Assembly (NCBI RefSeq): GCF_003955715.1
Contig: NZ_CP034463.1
Coordinates: forward strand, 10,230,001 to 10,294,000
Length of the DNA: 64,000 nucleotides
Direction: 5' to 3'
Source: Streptomyces aquilus
GTDB lineage: Bacteria > Actinomycetota > Actinomycetes > Streptomycetales > Streptomycetaceae
The notes under the pieces: model-generated
Databases searched by the model: none
What the model saw: only the letters and a program-made list of their open reading frames with translations
What the model was told of the DNA's origin: nothing
Made by a program: the position numbers and the translations under genes
In this document: in pieces, positions 53,479-61,429 of the stretch
Layout of the letters: every line of letters begins with the position of its first letter
Numbering within the stretch: the stretch's first letter is position 1

Positions 53479-54516
53479 TGTCGGTGTGCAACTGACGATC
53501 ACCGGTTACGCCTGAGTCGTGGTCTTCTGCTTGAGGCGTTCGTAAGGTGTCTGGCCGCCAAGGCCGCCGTGCGGGCGATGGTAGTTGTAGTAGTCCTCCC
53601 ACTCACGCAGCTTGTCGTTGAAGACCTCGGCGTCGTCGATGATGACGCCCTCGAGGAGCCGGTAGAACTCCTCGGCGTCGATGCGGTGAGAGCGCTCAAC
53701 CTTGCCGTTCAGGCGCGGTGTTCGCGGCTTGATGTAGGTGTGGGCAATGCCCTTGTCCAATACGTGCCAGTGGAACGCAGACTGGAACTCGGCGCCGTTG
53801 TCCGTCTGGATGACCTCGACCTGGAACGGCAGGCGCTGGATGACGTAGTCGAGGAACTGGATCGCGGTCGCTTGGTTCAGCGTTGGGTAGATCCGCAGGA
53901 CTCGCAGCCGGGTGCAGTCGTCGATCGCGGTGAACTGGAAGTACTTGTTGCGCCCACCGCGGCGGCCCTGAGGCATCGAGGCAAGTGGTTCGATGAACTT
54001 CACGTCGATCTGCACCCGATGGCCGGGCAGCTTCTTCTCGTACCGCTTCCATCGGCGGTCGTGGCGTTTGTACCGCTGAGAGGCCGGCAGACGGCCCATG
54101 TCCAGGCGGTTCAGGATCCGCCACACGCCCGACTTGCTGATCGTGACGTCGTGATACCGCTTGAGGTACATCGCGATCTTCTCTGGCCCGAAGTGGTAGT
54201 TCTGCCGGAGGTAGATGATCTTCCCGACTACCTCAACGTGGGTGGCGTTCGGGCTGTGCTTGGGGGCCTTCGAGCGCGTGCGCAGCCCCTCGATGCCCTC
54301 GGCTTGGTAACGGCGGTACCAGATGTAGTAGGCCTGCCGACTGATGCCGAAGTACCGGCAACTCATAGCAACGTTGCCGGTGACCTCTTCGACATGGCGT
54401 ATGACGGCCAGGCGCCGCTTGGCCTCGCGATCGAGCGGGGTTGTCTTCGACATGTGGATCTCCGTAGGCGTCGGGAGACCCAGGTGTCAACGATGGTCGT
54501 CAGTTTTAGACCGACA
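53479..54516. mobile_element. IS481-family insertion sequence, 1038 bp, complete
   Basis: The ends are TGTCGGTGTGCAACTGACGA and the inverse of TGTCGGTCTAAAACTGACGA, agreeing at 17 of 20 bases. A 6-bp target duplication ACAGGC flanks it (53473-53478 and 54517-54522). One intact transposase fills it, so the element looks recent and probably active. Confidence 0.88.
53506..54453 (-). CDS. IS481-type transposase
   Basis: A 315-residue DDE transposase. The N-terminal helix-turn-helix is AMSCRYFGISRQAYYIWYRR. The catalytic triad is visible as Asp in VQIDVKFIEP, Asp in VIQTDNGAEFQ and Glu in LNGKVERSHR. The C-terminal YNYHRPHGGLGGQTPYERL is the family tail. ATG 54453 and the full length indicate an intact enzyme. 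Confidence 0.92.
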   Translation of the reverse strand: MSKTTPLDREAKRRLAVIRHVEEVTGNVAMSCRYFGISRQAYYIWYRRYQAEGIEGLRTRSKAPKHSPNATHVEVVGKIIYLRQNYHFGPEKIAMYLKRYHDVTISKSGVWRILNRLDMGRLPASQRYKRHDRRWKRYEKKLPGHRVQIDVKFIEPLASMPQGRRGGRNKYFQFTAIDDCTRLRVLRIYPTLNQATAIQFLDYVIQRLPFQVEVIQTDNGAEFQSAFHWHVLDKGIAHTYIKPRTPRLNGKVERSHRIDAEEFYRLLEGVIIDDAEVFNDKLREWEDYYNYHRPHGGLGGQTPYERLKQKTTTQA

Positions 54517-54581
54517 ACAGGCACCGGTTCGGGCGGGGTAGGCGCTTGGCCCGAACCGGGTCTGCCCATCGGCCTGATGGT

Positions 54582-54785
54582 TCAGCGTTCCCGGTCGTGT
54601 GGTGGGCGTTCCCGGAATTTCCAGGTGGTGAACAGGCCCATCCCGGTAACGCTGATGGTGGAGAGGGCGGTCGCGCCTCCGAGTGCGTAGACCAGCAGGG
54701 ACAGTCCTGTCAGGCCTGTGAGGGCGGCCAGGTCCAGCAGCCGGTCGCGTGCGGGGGCTGGTTCGGTGGGCTCGTTTTGGTCCAT
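54582..54785 (-). CDS. Small two-helix membrane protein
   Basis: A 67-residue protein: acidic, Pro-rich N-terminus (MDQNEPTEPAPARD), hydrophobic residues about 18-52 containing two short helices, then a basic tail (WKFRERPPHDRER). No family is recognised. It diverges from the coiled-coil DNA-binding protein at 54983, and an operator-like palindrome lies between them. Confidence 0.5.
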   Translation of the reverse strand: MDQNEPTEPAPARDRLLDLAALTGLTGLSLLVYALGGATALSTISVTGMGLFTTWKFRERPPHDRER

Positions 54786-54889
54786 GTCGGCAGTTCAGCA
54801 GCCGGGGGGAGTGGATGGCGAGTAAAGGGAATTCGGGAGAACGAACCCGAACACGGCGCCTGTGACGCCGAACGTGAGCGAATTCTGGC

Positions 54890-54906
54890 GAACACCGCGG
54901 GTGTTC
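54890..54906. promoter_or_regulatory. GAACACC-GCG-GGTGTTC palindrome
   Basis: A perfect 7-base inverted repeat around GCG. It sits 77 bases upstream of the TTG start at 54983 and 105 bases upstream of the divergent small membrane gene. It is a candidate autoregulatory site. Confidence 0.5.
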
Positions 54907-54982
54907 CGCGTTGTTCAGGGAGTCCGGGGCAAGGATGGCATGCGCGTTTTAGCATGGCTGTCACGTGGTGTGAGGGGGAAAC

Positions 54983-55840
54983 TTGGCTACTCCGATCTAT
55001 GGCCCGACGGAATCGGCGGAAGAGGTGTACCAGGCGGCGCAGGCCGCTTTCGCCCGGGATCTGAAAGACCTGCAGCTGGCCTGTGACATCACCTACCGCC
55101 AGATCGGGGATCGCTCGCCGATCGTGTTGTCGCCCTCCGGGATCGCCGAAACTCTGCGCGGGAAGCGGCTGCCCAGCCGGGACTTCCTGAACGCCCTCGT
55201 CCGGGTCTTGTACGAGGTGCAGGACGAAAAGCCGGTCAGTCGTGAGGATCCCCGCCTGCGGCGATGGGAGGAACGGCGCACCCGTGTGCTGCTGTTACGG
55301 GACAGGGCCCGGCAGTCGAACCCAGGCGTAGGTGACCCAGACACAGGGCCGGGAGACTCGTTCCCCACGGACACCGGGTACGTTCCTCCGCCGGACGGTG
55401 CGACGCTGCTGGAACTGGAATCGGCCAAGTCGGATCTGCGGGACATTCTGAACAATCTTCAGGAACACGAACAGCGAGTGCGCACGGAGTTCCGTCAAGT
55501 CCTTGATGAGCAAGCTCGCGTGGCGGCGGAACTGAGCCGTCTGACCTCGCTCCTCGAACAGGAACGGGGCGACAAGGAGCGACTGGAACGCGAGGTCGCC
55601 TCGCTGAAGCGGCAGCGTGCGGTACTGAGTGAACAACTCGACGACCTGCGGGCCCAGTTTGCGGAGATCGATGCGGATAAGGTCGCTCTGCTGAAGGAGG
55701 AGAGCGACCTCAACGACCGGCGTGCCGTGCTCAACTTCGACTGGGCCCGCTACGAGGAATTGCTCCGTCAGCGGGCGAACGCCGAAGTGATGCGGCTGCG
55801 CGAACAGCTACAGCGGACGCTCTCGGACCCACCTGCCTGA
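54983..55840 (+). CDS. Helix-turn-helix protein with long coiled coil
   Basis: A 285-residue protein. Residues 18-95 resemble a divergent XRE-type DNA-binding domain (RDLKDLQLACDITYRQIGDR, then SGIAETLRGKRLPSRDFLNA). After a Gly/Pro-rich linker, residues 140-270 form a long Glu/Arg/Leu-rich coiled coil. Start is TTG 54983, five bases after AGGGGGAA. This layout is common in actinobacteria for proteins of unknown role, sometimes near phage-defence or signalling genes. No enzymatic motif is seen. Confidence 0.75.
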   Translation: MATPIYGPTESAEEVYQAAQAAFARDLKDLQLACDITYRQIGDRSPIVLSPSGIAETLRGKRLPSRDFLNALVRVLYEVQDEKPVSREDPRLRRWEERRTRVLLLRDRARQSNPGVGDPDTGPGDSFPTDTGYVPPPDGATLLELESAKSDLRDILNNLQEHEQRVRTEFRQVLDEQARVAAELSRLTSLLEQERGDKERLEREVASLKRQRAVLSEQLDDLRAQFAEIDADKVALLKEESDLNDRRAVLNFDWARYEELLRQRANAEVMRLREQLQRTLSDPPA

Positions 55841-56232
55841 TCGCCGATGGCGGTGCGGCACGGGGCTGTGGTGGGCGGGCGCTGATGAAAGGCCGTGGCG
55901 CGGCCCTGTGCCCGGGCTGGCGGGCAGGGGTGCGGCATCACTGGGGTCGGGGCGGGTGGAATGTCTGGGCCGTCAAGTCGGCCGCGGGTGAAGCGGGCGC
56001 CCCGGGCGGCAATCGATCGGCAACCACCTCTAATCACCAATAATGGTGTCTTCGAGGGTAGTGTGAACCCTCCCTCTGAGCTGCGGCTCCTACGCCCGTG
56101 ACGCCTGGGCGAGTGCGGCCGGCATGGCAATCACGGAGCTGGGGCGCCCGGACACTTCGGCCTGCACTCCCTCGGATACTCACCGAGGGCATGTGATCCG
56201 GCATCGCGCGGCCCTGAAGGCTTGGATGCAGA
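55841..56232. other. Intergenic, no gene seen (392 bp)
   Basis: This lies between the convergent coiled-coil gene and the GNAT gene. A small dyad CACCA-ATAA-TGGTG lies at 56035-56048 in an unusually AT-rich stretch. It may be a promoter or operator remnant. No coding sequence is convincing. Confidence 0.35.
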
Positions 56233-57102
56233 TCAGGCGGCCTGCCAGTACGTGAATCCGAGGGACGTCAGCCCTTCGGAGCGGCAGAGGCGGTCTGAGG
56301 CGCCTGCGACCTCGGTTTGGAGGAGCTGGTATGCGGCGCCGTTGACCTGCCCCCAGTACATGGCGGCGCGCCACAGCAGGCGTCCCAGCCCTTGGCCGCG
56401 GTGTTCGGTAAGGACGCCGAAGTACTGGGGCATCAGTTGTGGGGTGCCGATCGCGTCGGGTCGGATCTCCATGGGGCCGATGGCGCCGGCTACCCGGCCC
56501 TTCGCGACGGCTGTCAGGACGGGGCCGACCGCTTTGGCCTGCATCTGCTGGTGGAGGAAGGTGAAGCCGTCGGCGGCCATCCGTTGGGCGAAGCCGGCGA
56601 AGGTGTCTTGTACGCCGGCCGGCCACTCATGCAAGAGACGGACAGGGCCGTCAGGAGCTGGGCAGATGGCCGTCGTGAAGTCCTGGAGGTGGATGCGCGT
56701 ACCGCGCCCGTCCGCAGCTTCCGGACCGAGGAAGCGCACGATCCGTGCGCTCGCCGCCCCGTGTTCGGCGGCTAGTTTCTGGGCCAGCTCGGTCGCCGTG
56801 AGCGCGCTGCCGGGCTCGGTGCCGTAGAGGTGGACCTTGATCGTGCCGGCGCCGCGTCGGGACAGTGTGGGAATGAGCGTGTCGCCGGGTTGGTGGGCGA
56901 TGTCCTGGACAAGGACGGTCTCGTCCTTGCTGTCGGACCAGCGGATGTCCTTGTCGTAGCGCAGGAACCAGCGCTCGGTGGAGGCCGCGATCAGGGTGTC
57001 CGTGAACAGGTCCTCGGTCAGGACTGACGGATGGACCGGCCCGATGGTGGGCACGTAGGGCGCCAGCACCACTGGACGAAGCCAGTCCCAGCGGAATCGC
57101 AT
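56233..57102 (-). CDS. GNAT family N-acetyltransferase
   Basis: A 289-residue protein. The C-terminal GNAT domain shows the acetyl-CoA loop VLTEHRGQGLGRLLWRAA near residue 235 and LGFTYWQAA at the end. The N-terminal 150 residues are a separate region (RWFLRYDKDIRWSDSK, GAGTIKVHLYG) without a recognised motif. It lies 83 bases downstream of the precursor-like peptide on the same strand. In that setting it is a candidate tailoring enzyme that acetylates the modified peptide (inference). Confidence 0.78.
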   Translation of the reverse strand: MRFRWDWLRPVVLAPYVPTIGPVHPSVLTEDLFTDTLIAASTERWFLRYDKDIRWSDSKDETVLVQDIAHQPGDTLIPTLSRRGAGTIKVHLYGTEPGSALTATELAQKLAAEHGAASARIVRFLGPEAADGRGTRIHLQDFTTAICPAPDGPVRLLHEWPAGVQDTFAGFAQRMAADGFTFLHQQMQAKAVGPVLTAVAKGRVAGAIGPMEIRPDAIGTPQLMPQYFGVLTEHRGQGLGRLLWRAAMYWGQVNGAAYQLLQTEVAGASDRLCRSEGLTSLGFTYWQAA

Positions 57103-57185
57103 GTGCTTAAGGTACTCATCTCGTACTCGAAGGCTCAGGTCCTGACGCGATTGCGCCAGGACCTGAGCACGGGTGACCGGAAGAG

Positions 57186-57353
57186 TCAGTTCGGGTTGTC
57201 GTCGCCGGCCGCGCAGGAGCAGGCGCTGCCCTCCATGAGGGCATCGGCGTCCGTTTCGATGACGACCGCCGTGGTCGCGACGAGCGTGGCGGACACGGTC
57301 GGGCGGACGACCGGCGGGCGGCTGGTGAGGATCTCGACGGGTACGGGACTCAT
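57186..57353 (-). CDS. RiPP precursor-like peptide, 55 residues
   Basis: ATG 57353 overlaps the radical SAM stop (ATGA), so the peptide is co-translated with the enzyme. It begins MSPVPVEILTSRPPVV, has a Val/Thr/Ala-rich middle and ends with a short core containing two Cys: EGSACSCAAGDDNPN. The size, polar tail, C-X-C motif and position next to a SPASM radical SAM enzyme are what one expects of a precursor. Leader and core are not separated by an obvious Gly-Gly site. An in-frame upstream extension lies inside the enzyme gene and is not considered. Confidence 0.7.
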   Translation of the reverse strand: MSPVPVEILTSRPPVVRPTVSATLVATTAVVIETDADALMEGSACSCAAGDDNPN

Positions 57354-58477
57354 GCGTGCACCATCTCCTTGGTGTCTGCGTGCTGGCAGTAGGCGTTCAG
57401 TGGTGCCTTCGCCTCCTGGTAGACCTTGGCGAGCGGTCGGCACACCCGGCAGGAGCCGGAGAGCGAGCAGCCCGAGCAGCCACCGGTGCGAAGCATCAGC
57501 CGGTCGGAGATGGCTCCGAGCCGGCGAAGACCGTCGACGCCTTCGGCCATGAGGTCGATCTGGTCATCACGGCCGATCTTGCAGATCGAGACCTTGGCGT
57601 GGGGGTCGGCGTGGAAGAAGGTGACGCCGGCGTTGCAGCCCTGGAAGACCGGTCGCTTACGCAGGTGCTCCGTGGACTGGACGAGCAGGGGCTCCCCGGT
57701 GCCGGAGAAGGTCGGCTGCATGTTGGTGTAGACGTGGTGATCGAGGCCCCAGCTTTGGACGAGGGCGACCATGGCGTCGACCTCGTGAGCGTTGTCCTCG
57801 GTGACCACGACTGAAACCCGCAGGGACAGACCGGCGTTGCGGGCCGCGACCATGCCCTTGTGGAAATTCTTCCAGGCGCCCCTGCGCTGGGTGAGTTCGT
57901 CGAACGACTCCTTGGTGGCGCCGTACATGCTGACGACGATGCGATACGGCGGGCAGTCACGGAACAGTCGCAGCAGCTTGGGCTTCCACAGACGCGAGGC
58001 GTTGGTGGAGACCGTGAGCATCATGCCCTGGCGGTAGGCGTACCGGTACGCGCCCTCGAAGTCGGGGTCGACCGTGGGTTCACCGCCTGTTATCTGCAGC
58101 CACAGCACTCCGGCGTCGCGGAAGATGTCGATGAGCTTGACCTTGTCTTCCCAGCTGAGGCCAGCCAGAGGGCGTTCGCCGAGGTAGCAGTGCTTGCAGC
58201 CGAAGTTGCAGTAGAGGTTGATCTCCCAACTCGCCCGGGCAAAGCCGAACTCGGTCGGTTCGCGTACCAGGAGCGCCGAACCGGCGGTCTGACCGTTCAA
58301 GTCGAGGCCCCAGGCTTCGGTGGCGGTGGTTGCCAGCCAGTCGGGTACGTGGTCGTCCGTCTGGGCACGGTGCTGTATGTCCTCGTAGCGCTCGGCCGGC
58401 AGGCGCACACAGGTGGCCCTTCCGGGGCGGACGGCCAGGTAGCCGTCCAAGAACGGGCTGACGATCAGCTGGTGCAT
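57350..58477 (-). CDS. Radical SAM/SPASM peptide-modifying enzyme
   Basis: A 375-residue radical SAM protein. The 4Fe-4S motif is CNFGCKHC (C90, C94, C97), followed by GGEPTVDPDF for SAM binding. The C-terminal SPASM region has clustered Cys: CNAGVTF, ICKIG, CSGCSLSGSCRVC and NAYCQ. SPASM enzymes mostly modify ribosomal peptides through thioether, C-C or other cross-links. The first 80 residues may serve as peptide-binding region. ATG 58477 follows CAGGAGG. It is flanked by the small Cys-rich gene upstream and the precursor downstream. Confidence 0.9.
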   Translation of the reverse strand: MHQLIVSPFLDGYLAVRPGRATCVRLPAERYEDIQHRAQTDDHVPDWLATTATEAWGLDLNGQTAGSALLVREPTEFGFARASWEINLYCNFGCKHCYLGERPLAGLSWEDKVKLIDIFRDAGVLWLQITGGEPTVDPDFEGAYRYAYRQGMMLTVSTNASRLWKPKLLRLFRDCPPYRIVVSMYGATKESFDELTQRRGAWKNFHKGMVAARNAGLSLRVSVVVTEDNAHEVDAMVALVQSWGLDHHVYTNMQPTFSGTGEPLLVQSTEHLRKRPVFQGCNAGVTFFHADPHAKVSICKIGRDDQIDLMAEGVDGLRRLGAISDRLMLRTGGCSGCSLSGSCRVCRPLAKVYQEAKAPLNAYCQHADTKEMVHA

Positions 58478-58494
58478 CCGATACCTCCTGGGGC

Positions 58495-58735
58495 TTAAGC
58501 CCCCACCCCGGCTCGCACAGGGGAACCAAGCCGGAGCGGGAGCTGCACGGCAGGACGCGCGTCCCGCTGCTGGTTGTAGGAGCAGACGACGTGGCGACAC
58601 CACTCGCAGCAGTCGCCACACGTGAAGGCGGGGGTTTGACAGGCCGCCTGCCTCGACTGGGCCTATGAAGATCACGAGCTGATCGGGGCGGCGGCAGAGC
58701 AGACATGTGCCCTGGAGCCACGGGCGAGGGGTCAT
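58495..58735 (-). pseudogene. Small zinc-finger-like protein, frameshifted
   Basis: ATG 58735 overlaps the stop of the preceding gene. The frame reads MTPRPWLQGTCLLCRRPDQL and onward, then loses sense after GGLSNP. With one C removed from a run of five (complement of 58630-58634) it continues AFTCGDCCEWCRHVVCSYNQ and ends at TAA 58495-58497. The restored protein of about 79 residues has seven Cys and one His, a zinc-ribbon-like pattern. Either the gene is broken or one base is miscalled. It belongs to the radical SAM operon. Confidence 0.65.
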
Positions 58736-58923
58736 GCCCCGGCCTCGATGCGCTCTTGGCGAGTCCGTGTCACCACGAGCTGGTCCGGTTTGTCGGCCGG
58801 CCACTCGGCACGAGCTGCGGCCCGGAGGATGGGCACGCCGTGGCTGACGTCGGTCACGATCGCTCGGCATCCGGGCTGGTACTCGACCTCGTCACCCACG
58901 CCAGGCAGCCTTGTGTCAGTCAT
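58732..58923 (-). CDS. Small beta-rich protein of radical SAM operon
   Basis: A 63-residue protein (MTDTRLPGVGDEVEY at the start) with a small beta-barrel-like composition. ATG 58923 follows GGGGTG and overlaps the stop of the gene before it; its own stop overlaps the zinc-finger gene. The function is unknown. The strict coupling suggests it is part of the peptide operon. Confidence 0.6.
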   Translation of the reverse strand: MTDTRLPGVGDEVEYQPGCRAIVTDVSHGVPILRAAARAEWPADKPDQLVVTRTRQERIEAGA

Positions 58924-59291
58924 CGTGGCACCCCGCCGTTTCGCTCGGTGTAGACCCACATCAGGCGCCGGGTGAGGTTGGCTACGTCGCGCATGTAGAA
59001 GAAGGCTGTGAAACTCGGCGTCTGTCTGCCGGGGCGGTTGGTCAGCTCCAACAGCTTGTACGCCTGGCGGAACAGGTCCATGCCTTCGTCATCGTCATCA
59101 GCGCCCCGGTCTTCGGCCAGGAGCAGACTCAGGAGACCGACGACCCTCGTCGTTTTGAAGTCGATGTCCTCTCGGGTCGACGTGCTCAGCTCCATCTTCA
59201 GCACGTCATCTGTGGTGTCCGAGAGCAGCTCCACATCGACGGGCAAGCTGTCGATGCCGGCCTTGGGTTCCTCGCTCACGCTCGCCACCAC
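58920..59291 (-). CDS. Small helical protein, first gene of radical SAM operon
   Basis: A 123-residue acidic protein. The C-terminal half is alpha-helical (FRQAYKLLELTNRPGR, FYMRDVANLTRRLMWVYTER) with a charged loop EDRGADDDDEG. GTG 59291 follows GGGGAG; GTG 59288 is equivalent. No family is recognised with confidence, though it resembles short Streptomyces proteins in XRE neighbourhoods. It diverges from the gene at 59472 across paired TTGCGCGA boxes. Confidence 0.55.
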   Translation of the reverse strand: MVASVSEEPKAGIDSLPVDVELLSDTTDDVLKMELSTSTREDIDFKTTRVVGLLSLLLAEDRGADDDDEGMDLFRQAYKLLELTNRPGRQTPSFTAFFYMRDVANLTRRLMWVYTERNGGVPR

Positions 59292-59371
59292 GCTTCTCCC
59301 CTCGACGCTGCCTGCGCGGACTTGGGTTCGACAACGACCGTAAGGCGGCCGTCGTCCAACTCCCAAGAAGA

Positions 59372-59439
59372 TTGCGCGAGTTTGCAGCAACCCGATTGAC
59401 GGCACCAATCAGGACGTCGACGATCGCTGTGTCGCGCAA
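59372..59439. promoter_or_regulatory. Divergent promoter with inverted TTGCGCGA boxes
   Basis: TTGCGCGA (59372-59379) and its inverse TCGCGCAA (59432-59439) flank a promoter-like pair, TTGACG (59396-59401) and GACGAT (59419-59424), separated by 17 bases. The region lies between the radical SAM operon (start 59291) and the gene at 59472. The XRE protein at 60383 is a candidate ligand. Confidence 0.5.
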
Positions 59440-59471
59440 TTCTGCGCAAGATAGCGGACGGGAGAGCAACC

Positions 59472-59879
59472 ATGAAGCTACGGTTCCTTGGTAAGAACTC
59501 CACCCCCGGAGACAGCCCCACCCTGTACGCCAGCGACCAGGACAGCTACGTCATCCAAGGCTGGAAGGTCTTCGCCAACGAACTGCTCATGCAGCTCAAC
59601 GTGCCGGAAGGACAGGCCGCTATCGAGGTGCCAACCGAGCTGTTCGAGCACCTCACCAAGGACGGCCAAGTGTCCGGCGAGATCAGGAAGTTCACGGCCC
59701 CGATCATGCTCGTCACGGAACAGGGCACATGCGTGCTCCAGGGCCCGGAAGTGCACGATCCTGAAGCACTGAGCCAGATGCGCATGCCCGACTATGAGAC
59801 CTGCATCGAGGTCCCCAAGTCCTCGATCACGGCCCTGCTGGAGGAAGACAGTGGACCTGATCACCCCCGCGCAGCGTGA
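59472..59879 (+). CDS. Protein of unknown function in XRE/DUF397 cluster
   Basis: A 135-residue mixed alpha/beta acidic protein starting MKLRFLGKNSTPGDSP, after GGGAGAGCAACC. It has segments such as QDSYVIQGWKVFANELL and CIEVPKSSITALLEED. No family motif is known to me. Its last ten codons overlap the next gene in a different frame, so the two are tightly linked. Genes like it occur in actinobacterial XRE-DUF397 loci. Confidence 0.65.
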   Translation: MKLRFLGKNSTPGDSPTLYASDQDSYVIQGWKVFANELLMQLNVPEGQAAIEVPTELFEHLTKDGQVSGEIRKFTAPIMLVTEQGTCVLQGPEVHDPEALSQMRMPDYETCIEVPKSSITALLEEDSGPDHPRAA

Positions 59880-60375
59880 CGAGCTGTTCAACGACTTCGA
59901 GCGCGACGCCTTCCACCTGGAGCTAAGGGACGACTACGGGTCTCCCATCGAGGACACGCCGTATGCCCGATGGCAGCGGGGAGAGCCCGACGACTACACC
60001 TGGCTCGATCCATGGATGACGCTGATGAAGCGCGTCACTGGCCAAGGCAAGAGGGTCCGCCGCGTGCGGGTGGTTACCGAGCCGCACTCTCAGTACGTCG
60101 GGTGGGAGCACTCGCTGACCCACCTCAACATCGAGGCCGGCGAGGACATCCGCTGGTTCCCGCGGCACCAGCTGCCTGAAGGCACCTTCTTCCCCCTGGG
60201 CGGCAACGACTGGTGGCTCTACGACGACCAGCTCCTGGCCGTCGGCCACTTTGATCCGGAAGGCCGCGTCCTGGGGTCGGAGATCATCGAGGACCCCGAC
60301 ACCGTTGCCGAGTGCGTTCGTGTGCGCGACCTGCTCTGGGCCGACGCCATCCCGCACACCGAGTACAAGCCCTGA
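59851..60375 (+). CDS. DUF6879-like protein
   Basis: A 174-residue protein with the Trp-rich look of the DUF6879 group: LRDDYGSPIEDTPYARWQRG, RRVRVVTEPHSQYVGWEHSL and NDWWLYDDQLLAVGHF. GTG 59851 follows GGAGGAAGACA. This family sits beside Scr1-type XRE regulators in Streptomyces and is proposed to be part of toxin-antitoxin-like regulatory loci. The XRE gene follows after seven bases. Confidence 0.75.
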   Translation: MDLITPAQRDELFNDFERDAFHLELRDDYGSPIEDTPYARWQRGEPDDYTWLDPWMTLMKRVTGQGKRVRRVRVVTEPHSQYVGWEHSLTHLNIEAGEDIRWFPRHQLPEGTFFPLGGNDWWLYDDQLLAVGHFDPEGRVLGSEIIEDPDTVAECVRVRDLLWADAIPHTEYKP

Positions 60376-60382
60376 CTCATCA

Positions 60383-61237
60383 GTGAGTAACCAAGCACAA
60401 GAAGCACGAGAGGTACTGGGTGCCCGGCTGCGCGGCTTCCGGAAAGACGCGGGGTTCGCGAGCGGCCGGGCATTCGCTCTGGCCACGGGGTGGGCAGAGT
60501 CCAAGGTGTCTCGGCTCGAGAACGGCAGGCAAAACCCCAGCGAGGATGACATCCGCGTCTGGTGTACCAAGACCAGCAGACCAGAGCACATCCCAGACTT
60601 GATCGCCACGGTGCGCCACATTGACGAGCTGTGGCTTGAGTGGCGCCGGCAGCTCCAGACCGGGGCAGAGCAGCGGCAGAAGAAGGCCCTGCCGGTCTAC
60701 GCCAAAACCAAGGTCTTCCGTATCTGGCACCCAACGCTGGTGTGGGGAACGCTTCAGACGGTGGAGTACGCGGCGGAGACCTTCCGGCAGGTTGTTGACT
60801 ACTACGAGATTCCCGACGATGCCGAAGCCGCCACGGCCAAACGGCTTGAACGGCAGCAGTACCTGTACCGAGGCAATCGAATCTTCAACGTAGTGCTCGG
60901 CGAGCAGGCGCTCTACACCAACTTCGGAGGACCAGAGGTGATGAAAGGGCAGCTCGACCGCCTCCTAGCCGTGATGCGCCTTCCCCGGTTGAGCCTGGGC
61001 ATCATCCCCCGGTCCGCACCCGTGGGTATCTGGCCCGGCAACTCCTTTTCGATGTTCGACGACAAGCTCGTCCTCGTCGAAACCTACTCGGCCGAGTTCT
61101 CTGTCACGCAGCCCCGAGAGATCGAGCTGTACGCCAAAGCCTTCGCCCTTTTGAAGCAGTCCGCGGTCTACGGCACTGCCGTCCGCGACCTCATCCTCAC
61201 CGCCAGCCAGCACTTCGATCAGATGCCGAGCGACTAG
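60383..61237 (+). CDS. XRE family regulator (Scr1/DUF5753 type)
   Basis: A 284-residue protein. Residues 10-60 carry the helix-turn-helix (FALATGWAESKVSRLENGRQ). Residues about 110-275 form the DUF5753 domain, with PTLVWGTLQTVEYA, RQQYLYRGNRIFNVVLGEQA and VMRLPRLSLGIIP. GTG 60383 starts it. The following DUF397 gene is the usual partner, and such pairs control development or secondary metabolism in Streptomyces. Its location suggests control of the nearby peptide operon. Confidence 0.88.
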   Translation: MSNQAQEAREVLGARLRGFRKDAGFASGRAFALATGWAESKVSRLENGRQNPSEDDIRVWCTKTSRPEHIPDLIATVRHIDELWLEWRRQLQTGAEQRQKKALPVYAKTKVFRIWHPTLVWGTLQTVEYAAETFRQVVDYYEIPDDAEAATAKRLERQQYLYRGNRIFNVVLGEQALYTNFGGPEVMKGQLDRLLAVMRLPRLSLGIIPRSAPVGIWPGNSFSMFDDKLVLVETYSAEFSVTQPREIELYAKAFALLKQSAVYGTAVRDLILTASQHFDQMPSD

Positions 61238-61246
61238 GAGAACACC

Positions 61247-61429
61247 GTGCAGCCTGTGGCCCCGAACTGGCGGACAAGCACCTACACGGGTACAGAGAAC
61301 TGCGTTGAAGTAGCCGACAACGACCCGACCATGGTGATGGTGCGGGACACGAAGGCGCCCAGTGGCGGCTTGCTGGCCGTCCAGCCGACGACCTGGGTGG
61401 CCTTCGTCGAGTTCGCCAAGGCGAAATAG
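61247..61429 (+). CDS. DUF397 domain protein
   Basis: A 60-residue DUF397 protein: WRTSTYTGTENCVEVAD with the invariant Cys-Val-Glu-Val, then VRDTKAPSGG and WVAFVEFAK. It begins at GTG 61247, nine bases after the XRE stop. Pairs of this type behave as antagonistic regulators. Confidence 0.9.
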   Translation: MQPVAPNWRTSTYTGTENCVEVADNDPTMVMVRDTKAPSGGLLAVQPTTWVAFVEFAKAK

